Below, one piece after another: positions 1-8,667 of a stretch of DNA of 64,000 nucleotides. This stretch comes from CAVRCA01 sp965218045 (lineage in GTDB: Bacteria; Pseudomonadota; Alphaproteobacteria; Acetobacterales; Acetobacteraceae). Within the stretch, counting starts at the first letter, position 1; the number at the start of each line of letters is the position of its first letter. The position numbers and the translations under genes are program-made. Location: NCBI GenBank assembly GCA_965218045.1, contig CBDCJX010000012.1, positions 165,754-229,753 of the forward strand, read 5' to 3'. The notes beneath the pieces are model-generated. The model was not told the origin of the DNA and ran no database searches. It was given only the letters and a program-made list of their open reading frames with translations.

Positions 1-1
1 A

Positions 2-1429
2 CTTCGGGAACGGGTGCATCCAGGCTTGCTTGCCGGTCGAGATGTCCCAAGCCTGCAACTCGCCGATATGGTCGTCATGCGGCAGCAGCTTGGCGTTGTC
101 GGCATCGGCACCGAGCCAGAGCTGCCCGACCACGAGCTCTTCTTTCTTGCCCTGCAAGGTCTCGCACATACCGTTATTGGCAGGAATGTACAGCAGCTTG
201 GTTTCCGGGCTGTAAGACGCCCCCGGCCAGTCCTTGCCGCCCCACAGCGACGGACAGAAGGAGACGTCCTTGCCCGTTGTTGGCGTGTGGTCCGGGTCCG
301 CGGTCACCCGCCCGGTCTCGGGATCGACGCTCTTGAAGGCGTTCTGCCCCACAAACGGCTTGGCATATACGAAGCCGATCTTCCCCTTATCCATTTGCTT
401 CAGCACCCACAGGTAGCCGTCCCGGCCCGGATGCACGAGGCCGTCGAAGCTCTGCCCCTCATAGTTCATGTTGATGAGCATGGGAGCGTCGATCTCGTCC
501 CAGTCCCAGGAATCGTTCGGATGATACTGGTGGAACCCGACCAGCTTGCCGTCGTCCGGGTTCAGCGCGATCACCGAGGTGGTGTAGAGGTTGTCACCTG
601 GATGCTGATCGCCGGGCCACGGCGCTGCATTGCCGGTCCCCCAATAGGCGATGTTTCGTTTCGGATCATACGTGCCGGTGATCCAGACCGGCCCGCCGCC
701 ATGCTTCCAGTCATCGCCCTGCCAGGTCTCGCTACCCGGCTGGCCGGGCTCGGGGATCGTGTAGGTGCGCCACAGCTCCTTGCCGTCGTTCGCATCATAG
801 GCGGCGACATAGCCGCGCACGCCGAACTCCCCGCCGGAGCCGCCAACCATGACCTTGCCGTTCACCACCAGCGGCTCGAGCGTCAGGTACTGACCCTTCT
901 GGTAGTCCTGGACCTTGGTGTTCCAGAGTTCCTTGCCGGTCTTCGCCTCGATGGCGATGAGATGATCGTCGGTCGTGGCGAGGAAGAGCTTGTCCTGCCA
1001 CATTGCCACCCCGCGGTTGGTCGGGTGCAGCTGGAACAGATCCTCCGGCAGCTTGTGCTTGTAGCGCCAGATCAGATCCCCGGTCTTGGCGTTCAGCGCC
1101 AGCACCTGGCCGTAGGGAGTCGCGACGAACATCACGCCATTGTTGACCATCGGCGGCGCTTCGTGGCCCTCGATCACGCCCGTCGAGTAGGTCCAGACCG
1201 GCACCAACGACTTGACGTTGCTCGTATCGATCTGTTTCAGGGGGCTGAAGCCATGCCCGTTGTAGGTTCGCCGGTAGAGCAGCCAGTTGCCCGGTTCCGG
1301 CTTATCCAGTCGCTGCTGCGTGACGGGTGCGTAGTTCGCCACCTCGCCGGCGAGTGCCGAGCTACCGAGTAGCCCGGCCAGCAGCCCGACGGCGAGTGCG
1401 CGCCGGACGCTCTTACCCGTGTAGACCAT
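2..1429 (-). CDS. PQQ-dependent alcohol dehydrogenase (methanol/ethanol family), 3' end outside window
   Basis: Periplasmic quinoprotein that oxidises primary alcohols with pyrroloquinoline quinone and passes electrons to a cytochrome c or similar acceptor. 476 codons are visible of about 600; the C-terminus lies beyond position 1. Residues 1-26 form a signal peptide ending SSALA. Beta-propeller blade motifs are clear (AKTGDLIWRY, AKTGKELWN), as is GGEFGVRGYV. The catalytic region reads NDSWDWDEIDAP: Asp309 fits the catalytic base and Asp311, two residues on, matches the extra Asp of lanthanide-dependent (XoxF/PedH-type) enzymes. The vicinal Cys-Cys pair of classical enzymes is absent; that stretch reads QLHPTNRGVA. 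ATG at 1429 has GGAGG about 8 nt upstream. A Rieske protein gene precedes it on the same strand, 107 nt away. Confidence 0.93.
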   Translation of the reverse strand, partial: MVYTGKSVRRALAVGLLAGLLGSSALAGEVANYAPVTQQRLDKPEPGNWLLYRRTYNGHGFSPLKQIDTSNVKSLVPVWTYSTGVIEGHEAPPMVNNGVMFVATPYGQVLALNAKTGDLIWRYKHKLPEDLFQLHPTNRGVAMWQDKLFLATTDDHLIAIEAKTGKELWNTKVQDYQKGQYLTLEPLVVNGKVMVGGSGGEFGVRGYVAAYDANDGKELWRTYTIPEPGQPGSETWQGDDWKHGGGPVWITGTYDPKRNIAYWGTGNAAPWPGDQHPGDNLYTTSVIALNPDDGKLVGFHQYHPNDSWDWDEIDAPMLINMNYEGQSFDGLVHPGRDGYLWVLKQMDKGKIGFVYAKPFVGQNAFKSVDPETGRVTADPDHTPTTGKDVSFCPSLWGGKDWPGASYSPETKLLYIPANNGMCETLQGKKEELVVGQLWLGADADNAKLLPHDDHIGELQAWDISTGKQAWMHPFPK

Positions 1430-1536
1430 GAACCTTCCTCCCTTGTGTTGCGCCCGCTTGTCAAAGCCCGGGTGCTGATCAGTCATGTCGATCGCGCGCT
1501 TACTCCCGATCGGGCCATCGCGGTCCCAAGGTCATC

Positions 1537-2208
1537 TCACCCCGTTCCAGGGGGTGCCGCACCGAGGCGTCCGATGAAGGGAGCCGCCACGAGCAGACGG
1601 CCGTCAGTGATTTTCAGCGGCAATGCCGGCAAGGCGCGTGGCGCTGGACCGAAAACCACTTTCGCGTCGTGCTTGGGGTCGTATTGCGACTGATGGCACG
1701 GGCATTGGAAGAGCTGCTTGTCCGCGATCCAGTTCGACACGGTGCACTGCGCGTGGGTGCATATCGCCGAGAAGGCGACGATCCCATCCGCCGCGTGTGG
1801 CTTGTCGCGCTCGCCGAGCGTGGTCGGATCCAGGCGGACCAGCAGGACCTGGTTGAACCTTGAACCGTCACGCAAGGTCTTCGTTTCCGGCGCCTGGGGC
1901 CATGCGAGCGTGGGCTCGTCGCCAGTCTTGAGATCGGCGGGCGAAATCGTTTCGCCCTTGCGCTCGGACTTGAAGAACGCCAGCAAGTCGCCGATCTCGG
2001 GTCGCGCGGTGCGGGCGGCATCGTCGGCCGAAGCGGGTCGCGAAAGCAACGCCAGCGTTGCTGCCGCGCCGGCGCAGAGGACGCCGCGACGGCAGGGCGC
2101 GGCTCTGTGGGTACTCGGCTCAGGCGAGATCAACGGAGGGCGCGCAAGCGCCACGAATCCTTGATCGGAGATATCAGCGCATCCGTGCCGAGGTAGTATC
2201 GCTTTCAT
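1537..2208 (-). CDS. Tat-exported Rieske [2Fe-2S] protein
   Basis: Ubiquinol-cytochrome c reductase-type Rieske domain, 223 aa from the most upstream start. An RR pair at residues 40-41 followed by a hydrophobic stretch ending RPASA is a Tat signal, so the true start may lie nearer residue 20-30. Cluster ligands are intact: Cys150/His152 in CTHAQC and Cys169/His172 in CPCHQSQY, with Cys155 and Cys171 placed for the disulfide. The usual glycines (CTHxGC, CPCHGS) are both Gln here. No cytochrome b or c1 gene is adjacent, so it is probably not the bc1 subunit. Placement directly before the PQQ dehydrogenase suggests a periplasmic electron-transfer partner (inference). Confidence 0.85.
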   Translation of the reverse strand: MKAILPRHGCADISDQGFVALARPPLISPEPSTHRAAPCRRGVLCAGAAATLALLSRPASADDAARTARPEIGDLLAFFKSERKGETISPADLKTGDEPTLAWPQAPETKTLRDGSRFNQVLLVRLDPTTLGERDKPHAADGIVAFSAICTHAQCTVSNWIADKQLFQCPCHQSQYDPKHDAKVVFGPAPRALPALPLKITDGRLLVAAPFIGRLGAAPPGTG

Positions 2209-2545
2209 GCGGCCCTCAACTTGCGGACGCAGACGCTAGGATCGCGAAAGGATGCGGTCAAGAGATCGCGGCATGTCCCGCGCGTGGATTGCAGCGGACG
2301 CGGCACAAGCGACACACGCGGCGCCTGGGCCAGGTCGGTGCAGCAAAAACAGCGTTGTCGCTGCCTGGCCGCCGCTGCTCCTGTGTAAAGACTTACCGGT
2401 AACGCACGTTATGACGCGCGAATGATCGCGGCGGTTTAGCTCGAATGTCCACCGCGCGCATCGACTTCCGCGATAATCGAATTTGTGAATCGAAACGGTG
2501 GGTTCAGGGCAGCGGGGACGTGCCCGGCCACCCAGAACCATCACG
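2209..2545. other. Intergenic stretch without recognisable gene
   Basis: Between the Rieske gene and the luciferase-like gene, both on the minus strand. Open frames here have no recognisable motif and overlap the flanking genes. No tRNA, strong hairpin or repeat was seen. It should hold the promoter of the Rieske/dehydrogenase pair. Confidence 0.5.
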
Positions 2546-3757
2546 CTACTCGGCGGCGGTGACCAGCTTGTCGATGGTGACACCCTTGCCCACGCCAACA
2601 CGCTCCTTGAACGGATCGGTGTCGATCTCCTCGAGGTCGATCTCGCCGGCGAGCACCTTCTGCTTCCACGCCTGATGCTCGGTCTCCATGGCGTGGAACT
2701 CGGGCATCACTTCCTTGGCAAACAGCTCAAGGCTTTCGCAGATGTGCTCGTGCTGGTTCCGCCCGGCCTGGTTCAGCAGGATGATGCTGTCGACCCGGGA
2801 TTCGCGGAACCGGTGCAGCTTGCGACGGATCGTCTCGGGTGAGCCTATCAGGCCGCCGCGCAATGCCTTCTCGGCGGCTTCCGGATTGGCCTTCTTCCAT
2901 TTGTTGTACTCGTCCCAGATGCTGACCGTGCCAGGCGCGGGCCGCTCGCGGTTCTTCGCACCACTGTAATACGCCAGCGAGAACTGGAAGAAGGTGACAC
3001 CCTCGGCCCGCCGGCGCGCCTCCTCGTCGGTCTCGGCGCACATGAAGTAGCTGACCATCGCGATGTTGCAGTTGCTCTGGTAGTCCGCAAGCTTCTGCTG
3101 CCGCTTGACGAACGAGTTATAGTAAGCGTGCACCCAGGCATGAGCCATCTCGGCGCTGAGGAACTGAAAGCCGAGCGCGCCGATGCCGCAGCGGCCGGCG
3201 AGCTCGATCGTCTCCAACTGCGAGCAAGCGACCCAGAGCGGCGGGTGCGGCTTCTGCACCGGCTTGGGCAGCACGTTGCGCAGCGGGAACTTAAAGTATG
3301 GGCCGTCGTATTCCCAGCCGCCATCCTTGAACATCGGCAGCACGCAGCGCACGCCGTCTTCCCAGACCGCCTGCTTGTCTTCCATCTGGCGGTCGAACGG
3401 ACCGAGCTCGGTGATGCTCGCCCCTTCGCCCATGCCGAACTCAACCCGACCATTGCTCACCAGATCGAGGCACGCGACCTTCTCGGCGACGCGCGCCGGA
3501 TGGTTGGTGGTGAGCTGGATGATGCCGTGGCCGAGGCGGATGTTCTTGGTCCGCTGGCTGGCGGCGGCGAGGAAGACCTCGGGCTGCGGCGAGTGCGAGT
3601 ACTCTTCCAAGAAGTGGTGCTCGACCTCCCAGGCGTAGTTGTAGCCGAGCTTGTCGGCCAGCTCGACCTGGGTGAGCGCGTTCTGATAGAGCTGCCGCTC
3701 ATCGTCCACGCCCCACGGGCGCGGCAACTGCATCTCATAGAATAATCCGAACTTCAT
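2546..3757 (-). CDS. LLM class flavin-dependent oxidoreductase
   Basis: Bacterial-luciferase-like (TIM-barrel) monooxygenase, 403 aa. It starts MKFGLFYEMQLPRPWG and carries the family signatures EVEHHFLEEYSHSPQP (the EHHF motif), RLGHGIIQLTTNHPARVAEK and SNGRVEFGMGEGAS. Such enzymes use FMNH2 or F420H2 to oxygenate or reduce small organic substrates; the substrate cannot be told. The C-terminal 60 residues (from about 345) are charged and extend past the core. It is the first of four such proteins in the window besides RutA. GAGAGA lies just upstream of the ATG. The gene stands apart from its neighbours. Confidence 0.9.
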   Translation of the reverse strand: MKFGLFYEMQLPRPWGVDDERQLYQNALTQVELADKLGYNYAWEVEHHFLEEYSHSPQPEVFLAAASQRTKNIRLGHGIIQLTTNHPARVAEKVACLDLVSNGRVEFGMGEGASITELGPFDRQMEDKQAVWEDGVRCVLPMFKDGGWEYDGPYFKFPLRNVLPKPVQKPHPPLWVACSQLETIELAGRCGIGALGFQFLSAEMAHAWVHAYYNSFVKRQQKLADYQSNCNIAMVSYFMCAETDEEARRRAEGVTFFQFSLAYYSGAKNRERPAPGTVSIWDEYNKWKKANPEAAEKALRGGLIGSPETIRRKLHRFRESRVDSIILLNQAGRNQHEHICESLELFAKEVMPEFHAMETEHQAWKQKVLAGEIDLEEIDTDPFKERVGVGKGVTIDKLVTAAE

Positions 3758-3846
3758 TCGTCTCTCTCCCGTCGCGTCGAGCTACTGACAAGTATCGTGG
3801 CACACTAGGAGGGAAGCGACGATCAGGCAAACGCGCTCGGCTCGGG

Positions 3847-4671
3847 TCAATCCGGCTCGATCGGCATGGTGGCGATGCCCTTCCAGGCGATCGGGGCGCC
3901 GCAGCGCTCGGCCGCCTGGTCGGGTGGCAACGAAGTGTCCCAGTGTGCCGCGAGGAAGCGCCGGCCGGTGACCGTGGCGGCCGCGTCCGACACCAGCCAG
4001 AGCAGCGGCGGCGCCATGATCTCCGGGCGCAGCAATCGGCTGCGATCGGCCACCGCTTCGTCGGGCACGATACGCGTGTCGGTCATCCCGCCGGGGACCA
4101 GCACGTTGGCGGTGACACCGGTGCCGGCGAGGTCCTCGGCCATCACGGCGGTGACCGCCTCGGCCGCCGCCTTGCTGCCGCCATACAGGGTGTAGCCGCC
4201 GCGCAGCATGGTGCCGAGGCTGGTGGTGACGGTGACGATGCGGCCGCTTGCGGCTTTTAGCATGTGCGGGGCGACGGCGCGGGCCAGCATCAGCGGCGCG
4301 GTCGCGTTCACCGCCACGAAGCGGCTCCATTGACCGGGGGTGATCTCCCAGAACCGCACCGGGTTGCGCCGCTGATCGGCCCGGACGATGGCCTGGCCGA
4401 TGCCGGCATTGTTGACCAGGATGTCGATCCGGCCGGCGCGACCCAGCACTGCCTCGGTGACCTGCTCGAACGACGCGGGATCGGCCAGGTCGGCGCGCAC
4501 CGTTTGCAGCGTGCCGGCGCCGCTGGCCGCCGATGTCAGTTGCTCGAGCAAGCCGGCGTCCCGATCCACCGCGGCGACGTCGATGCCACCGCGCAACAGG
4601 CCGAGCGCCATCGCTCGACCGATGCCGCTTGCCGCCCCGGTGACGATGGCGACCCGCCGCTCCGCTGTCAT
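3847..4671 (-). CDS. SDR family NAD(P)-dependent oxidoreductase
   Basis: Classical short-chain dehydrogenase, 274 aa from MTAERRVAIVTG. The nucleotide-binding motif is TGAASGIG, the structural motif is NNAG, and the active-site Tyr-Lys pair is in YGGSKAAAEA. It probably interconverts an alcohol and a ketone. An ATG at 4731 would add 20 residues without family similarity, so 4671 is preferred. It is divergent from the MFS transporter gene, suggesting a shared control region at about 4672-4751. Confidence 0.88.
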   Translation of the reverse strand: MTAERRVAIVTGAASGIGRAMALGLLRGGIDVAAVDRDAGLLEQLTSAASGAGTLQTVRADLADPASFEQVTEAVLGRAGRIDILVNNAGIGQAIVRADQRRNPVRFWEITPGQWSRFVAVNATAPLMLARAVAPHMLKAASGRIVTVTTSLGTMLRGGYTLYGGSKAAAEAVTAVMAEDLAGTGVTANVLVPGGMTDTRIVPDEAVADRSRLLRPEIMAPPLLWLVSDAAATVTGRRFLAAHWDTSLPPDQAAERCGAPIAWKGIATMPIEPD

Positions 4672-4751
4672 GACCGCTCTCCCCGATTGTTGCTTGTAAA
4701 CGAGTGTCCCACCCGGGCAGCGGTCGCGCAACCGAGCCTTTCAAAGGCAGC

Positions 4752-6056
4752 ATGACCGCGCGAGGCTCGGCGAATGATACCCTGCCGCGATCAGGGGAGG
4801 AACGCCGCGCCTTGGCAAACCGCAGCGACGCAGTACGAGGCCGCGACAGGCCGCGTGAGGCGGAGAGCGCATACGCGTGGTTTCGCCTGTGCGTCGCCGT
4901 GCTGCTGAGCACGATCGGCGGCGTCGGGATGTGGTCGGTGGTGGTGACCTTGCCGGCGGTGCAAGCTGAGTTCGAGGTCGGCCGAGGCGACGCCACCTTG
5001 CCGTTCACCTTTACGATGATCGGCTTCGCGCTCGGCGGCGTGCTGGCGGGCCAGCTTGCCGATCGGTTCCGCATTACTGTCCCGCTCACGGGTGGCGCAG
5101 TGCTGCTTGGCACCGGCTTCGTGCTGGGCGGCATGGCTGGCAGCCTGTGGCAGTTCGCTCTGGCGCAGGGTGTGCTGATCGGCCTCGGCTGCTCGGCCAC
5201 CTTCGCGCCGCTGATCGCCGATGTGTCGCAGTGGTTCAACACGCGACGCGGCATCGCCGTCGCCCTGGGCGCTTGCGGCAACTACATCGCTGGGGTGGTG
5301 TGGCCGCCGCTGATCGGGCATTTCGTGCTGACCGTCGGGTGGCGCCCCACTTATATCGGCATCGGGCTGTTCTGCGCCGCCACCATGCTGCCGTTGGCGC
5401 TGCTGCTGCGGCCGCGACCGCCGGAGCCCTCGGTTGCCTCGGTGCAGGCTCGCACCGCCTCGATCCGCGACTCCCTCGGATTGTCGCCGAACGCGCTGAT
5501 GGTGCTGCTCGCTATCGCCGGGGTCGGGTGCTGTGTGGCGATGTCGATGCCGCAGGTGCACATCGTCGCCTATTGCGGCGATCTCGGCTACGGCGTGGCG
5601 CGCGGCGCGCAGATGCTGTCTTTGATGCTGGGTTTTGGCATCATCAGCCGCATCGCGTCGGGCTTCATCGCCGATCGCATCGGCGGGCTGCCGACCTTGC
5701 TGCTGAGCTCGGTGCTGCAAGGCACCGCGCTGTTCCTCTACATGGCGTTCGACGGGCTGACGTCGCTGTACATCATCTCGGCGCTGTTCGGCCTGTTCCA
5801 GGGCGGCCTGGTGCCGAGCTACGCGATCATCGTGCGCGAGTATTTCCCGGCGCGCGAGGCCGGCACGCGGTTCGGCGTGGTGGTGATGGCGACCTTGTTC
5901 GGCATGGCCCTGGGCGGCTGGATGTCGGGCGAGATTTTCGACCTCACCGGCTCCTACAGCGCGGCATTCGGCAACGGCCTGCTGTGGAACGTGTTGAACG
6001 GCGGCATCGTGCTGTTGCTGCTGTTCCGCCGGGGACAGCGCCTGGCCGCCGCCTGA
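4752..6056 (+). CDS. MFS transporter (monocarboxylate/oxalate-formate-like)
   Basis: Major facilitator permease, about 434 aa with 12 predicted membrane spans. The cytoplasmic loop-2 motif is GQLADRF, and a second related motif ASGFIADRIGG lies after TM8. The long polar N-terminus before AYAWFRLCVAVLL leaves the start uncertain: ATG at 4752 is used, 4704 is possible. The topology resembles monocarboxylate/oxalate:formate-type carriers, so it may import an organic acid consumed by the surrounding dehydrogenases (inference). It is divergent from the SDR gene and followed 76 nt later by the NIPSNAP gene. Confidence 0.87.
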   Translation: MTARGSANDTLPRSGEERRALANRSDAVRGRDRPREAESAYAWFRLCVAVLLSTIGGVGMWSVVVTLPAVQAEFEVGRGDATLPFTFTMIGFALGGVLAGQLADRFRITVPLTGGAVLLGTGFVLGGMAGSLWQFALAQGVLIGLGCSATFAPLIADVSQWFNTRRGIAVALGACGNYIAGVVWPPLIGHFVLTVGWRPTYIGIGLFCAATMLPLALLLRPRPPEPSVASVQARTASIRDSLGLSPNALMVLLAIAGVGCCVAMSMPQVHIVAYCGDLGYGVARGAQMLSLMLGFGIISRIASGFIADRIGGLPTLLLSSVLQGTALFLYMAFDGLTSLYIISALFGLFQGGLVPSYAIIVREYFPAREAGTRFGVVVMATLFGMALGGWMSGEIFDLTGSYSAAFGNGLLWNVLNGGIVLLLLFRRGQRLAAA

Positions 6057-6132
6057 TCGCTCGCCGCGCTTTGCCGTTCGCCCTCGAGTAGGGCTACGCT
6101 GCCGTCCGCATCCGCAAGGGGAGGGATGGCGC

Positions 6133-6768
6133 ATGATCTACGAACTAAGAACGTACACGTTCCAGCAGGGCAAGGCGGCGGCCTATGTCGACCTGGTGCA
6201 GAATGTCGGTCGCCCAGTGCGTGGCGACGAATACGGCAAATGCCACGGCTACTGGGTACATGAGTTCGGACAGCTCAATCAGGTCTCGCATCTGTGGAGC
6301 TACGCCAGCCTCGATGAGCGCGCCCGGTTGCGTGAGGCGCTGAGCAAGAACGAGCGGTGGACGCGCGACTTCACCACGCATGTGCGTCCGCTGCTGCAAC
6401 GGCAGGATATCCGCTTTCTCAATCCGGTGACCGAGCTCAAGCCGCCGGAGCAGAGCGGTGGGGTGTACGAGCTGCGCACCTATCGCACCCAGCCGGGCGA
6501 CGCGCCGGCCTATGCGCAGTTGCTGAAATCGTATTTTCCGGTGCGGGAGAAGTACTCGAAGAATGTCGGGCTGTGGACCGGCGAGGCGCCGCAGCCAAAT
6601 GAGCTGGTGCATTTGTGGAACTATCCCGACCTCAACGAGCGTGCCAAGGCTCGGGCCGCCGTCGCAGAGGATCCGGGCTGGAAGGAGTTCCTAGGCAAGG
6701 GTGCCGGGCGGCTGGTCGAGATGCAGTCGGTCATCCTCCTGCCCACCGCCTTTTCACCGATGCGGTGA
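6133..6768 (+). CDS. NIPSNAP family protein, two tandem domains
   Basis: 211 aa made of two NIPSNAP repeats: residues 1-100 opening MIYELRTYTFQQGKAAAY and residues 110-205 opening VYELRTYRTQPGDAPAY. Each ends in a HLWSY/HLWNY ... L-ER-A-R pattern. NIPSNAP is a dimeric alpha/beta-barrel-like ferredoxin fold often found beside degradative genes; its biochemical role is not established. The ATG has AGGGGAGGG upstream. It is probably co-transcribed with the luciferase-like gene starting 7 nt after its stop. Confidence 0.88.
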   Translation: MIYELRTYTFQQGKAAAYVDLVQNVGRPVRGDEYGKCHGYWVHEFGQLNQVSHLWSYASLDERARLREALSKNERWTRDFTTHVRPLLQRQDIRFLNPVTELKPPEQSGGVYELRTYRTQPGDAPAYAQLLKSYFPVREKYSKNVGLWTGEAPQPNELVHLWNYPDLNERAKARAAVAEDPGWKEFLGKGAGRLVEMQSVILLPTAFSPMR

Positions 6769-6775
6769 GCAGGCG

Positions 6776-7813
6776 ATGAAGCTCGGGCTGGCTATCGGCT
6801 ATTCCGGCGCCGAGATGCGGCTGCCGGTGGCACTTGTGCAACGCGCCGAGGAACTCGGCTACGACTCGGTGTGGACCGCCGAGGCGTATGGCAGCGACGC
6901 GGTGACGCCGCTCGCCTATCTCGCGGCGGTGACCAAGTCGATCAAGCTCGGCACCGGCATCATGCAGCTCGCGGCGCGTACGCCGGCCAATGCGGCGATG
7001 TGCGCGGCGACGGTGGACGCGATGGCGGGTGGCGGGCGCTTCATCGCCGGGCTCGGTGTGTCGGGGCCGCAGATCGTTGAGGGCTGGTACGGCGAGCCGT
7101 GGGGCCGGCCGTATTATCGCTACAAAGACTACGTGGCGATCATGCGGAAGATCTTTCGCCGCGAGGCGCCGGTCACGCATGACGGCGCCGAGATCAGCCT
7201 GCCGTTTGCCGGCAAGGGCGCGCTCGGGGTCGGCAAGCCGCTGAAATCCATCCTGCACATGAACCCGGACATCCCGATCTATCTCGGCACCGGCAACGAA
7301 TCCACGGTGAAGCTCACCGCCGAGATCGCCGATGGCTGGCTGCCGCTCGGCTTCGTGCCCGGATCGCTGCCGGAATACATGCCGTGGCTCGAGGAAGGCT
7401 TTCGCCGCGCCGGCAACGGCAAGAGCCTGAGCCAGTTCGAGATCCAGGCTTCGGTGCATGTCGAGGTGGACAATGACGTGAAAGGCGCGCTGGCGCGGCT
7501 GAAGCCGGAGGTGGCGCTCTATGTCGGCGGCATGGGCCACAAGGACAAGAACTTCCATAAGGACATGATGATCCGGCGCGGTTTCGGCGACGCCGCCGCG
7601 CGGGTGCAGGAGCTCTATCTCGCGCAACGTAAGGACGAGGCGATTGCGGCGGTGCCGGATGAATGGGTCGATCTGAAATCGCTCGTCGGCCCGGCGGATC
7701 GGATCAAGCAGCGGTTCCGCGCCTGGGAGGATTCTGGCGCGACCTCGATCACCGTGCGCTCGAAGCAGCTGCGGGCGGTTGAGGTGATGGCCGAGGCGGC
7801 GCGGCGAAACTGA
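6776..7813 (+). CDS. LLM class F420/FMN-dependent oxidoreductase
   Basis: Luciferase-like monooxygenase of the F420-dependent subgroup, 345 aa from MKLGLAIGYSGAEM. Diagnostic stretches are YDSVWTAEAYGSDAVTPLAY, KLGTGIMQLAARTPA and RFIAGLGVSGPQ, then IYLGTGNESTVKL in the C-terminal half. Close relatives are annotated as F420-dependent, but whether this organism uses F420 or FMN cannot be decided here. The start lies 7 nt after the NIPSNAP stop with AGGCG as a weak ribosome site. It is part of the run of same-strand genes to 11685. Confidence 0.9.
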   Translation: MKLGLAIGYSGAEMRLPVALVQRAEELGYDSVWTAEAYGSDAVTPLAYLAAVTKSIKLGTGIMQLAARTPANAAMCAATVDAMAGGGRFIAGLGVSGPQIVEGWYGEPWGRPYYRYKDYVAIMRKIFRREAPVTHDGAEISLPFAGKGALGVGKPLKSILHMNPDIPIYLGTGNESTVKLTAEIADGWLPLGFVPGSLPEYMPWLEEGFRRAGNGKSLSQFEIQASVHVEVDNDVKGALARLKPEVALYVGGMGHKDKNFHKDMMIRRGFGDAAARVQELYLAQRKDEAIAAVPDEWVDLKSLVGPADRIKQRFRAWEDSGATSITVRSKQLRAVEVMAEAARRN

Positions 7814-7828
7814 GAACCCCTCACCCGA

Positions 7829-7881
7829 CCCTCTCCCCACAGGGGAGAGGGAGAAGCAAGCCCCCTCCCCTCGGGGGAGGG
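7829..7881. repeat. Pair of intergenic palindromes (dispersed-repeat type)
   Basis: Two hairpins in tandem between the luciferase-like gene and the next SDR. The first is CCCTCTCCCC-ACA-GGGGAGAGGG at 7829-7851, perfect 10-bp arms. The second has arms CCCTCCCC / GGGGAGGG around a TC loop up to 7881. C/G-rich palindromes of this kind are commonly dispersed between genes in many proteobacteria. A related but not identical pair lies at 44074-44155. They may act as weak terminators or mRNA stabilisers. Confidence 0.7.
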
Positions 7882-7907
7882 TGAAAACGAGGAGCCGGGA
7901 GGAACGA

Positions 7908-8663
7908 ATGCGCTTTGACGGCAAAATCGCACTGATAACGGCGGCGGCGAACGGCATCGGTCGGGCCACCGCCGACATCATCGCGCGCGAGGGCGGCACG
8001 GTGGTTGCGGTCGACAATAATCAGGCACGGCTCGACAAGGCGATGTCGGAACTGGCCGGGCGCGCCCACGGCCGGCTATGCGACGCGCTCGATCCGGCGC
8101 AAGCAAGCGCGCTGGTTGACAGCGTTGTTCACGAATTCGGCCGCATCGACATCCTGGTGAACGCAGTTGGCGGCAGCACGATCATTCCGCGTCCGGCGGC
8201 AACCGTGGATGAGCTCACCTTCGAGGAATGGCAGCAGATCCTCGCCTTCAACCTGCACGGCACGTTCCTGTTCACCCACGCGGTGGTGCCGGCGATGAAG
8301 CGCGCGAAACACGGCAAGATCGTCAACCTCGCCTCGATCGCCGGGCGCGGGCTCAGCGAGTCGAGCAGCACCGCCTACGCCGCGGCGAAGGGCGGCATCA
8401 TCGCGTTCACCCGCAAGCTGTCCTTCGAGCTCGGCCCGTTCGGCATCAACGTCAACGCCATCGCGCCGAGCCTGACGCTCTCCGAGCGGCTGCAACCGCG
8501 CTGGAACGAGATGGCGCCGCAAGACCAGGAGGCCGCGAAGCAGCTTGTGCCGCTGCGCCGCATCGCAACGCCGCAGGATCAGGCACGAGTGATCTGCTTC
8601 CTCGCGTCGAGCGACGCGGATTTCGTCACCGGCCTGACCATCGACGTCACCGGCGGGCAGTGA
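7908..8663 (+). CDS. SDR family oxidoreductase
   Basis: Short-chain dehydrogenase, 251 aa, starting MRFDGKIALITAAANGIG after GGGAGG at 7898. The glycine motif is TAAANGIG (Ala replaces the first Gly), the strand-4 motif is NAVGG, and the catalytic pair is in AYAAAKGG. The C-terminus GLTIDVTGGQ is typical of the FabG-like branch. It is followed after 4 nt by an alpha/beta hydrolase gene, suggesting a common transcript. The substrate is unknown; an oxidation step following the upstream monooxygenase is plausible. Confidence 0.9.
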   Translation: MRFDGKIALITAAANGIGRATADIIAREGGTVVAVDNNQARLDKAMSELAGRAHGRLCDALDPAQASALVDSVVHEFGRIDILVNAVGGSTIIPRPAATVDELTFEEWQQILAFNLHGTFLFTHAVVPAMKRAKHGKIVNLASIAGRGLSESSSTAYAAAKGGIIAFTRKLSFELGPFGINVNAIAPSLTLSERLQPRWNEMAPQDQEAAKQLVPLRRIATPQDQARVICFLASSDADFVTGLTIDVTGGQ

Positions 8664-8667
8664 GCCG

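Noticed and set aside
14..1372. 452-aa plus-strand open frame
   Set aside because: Antisense shadow of the PQQ dehydrogenase; Arg/Val/His-rich with no family pattern.
3782..5281. 499-aa minus-strand open frame
   Set aside because: Covers the real SDR and part of the MFS gene in the wrong frame; composition typical of high-GC shadows.
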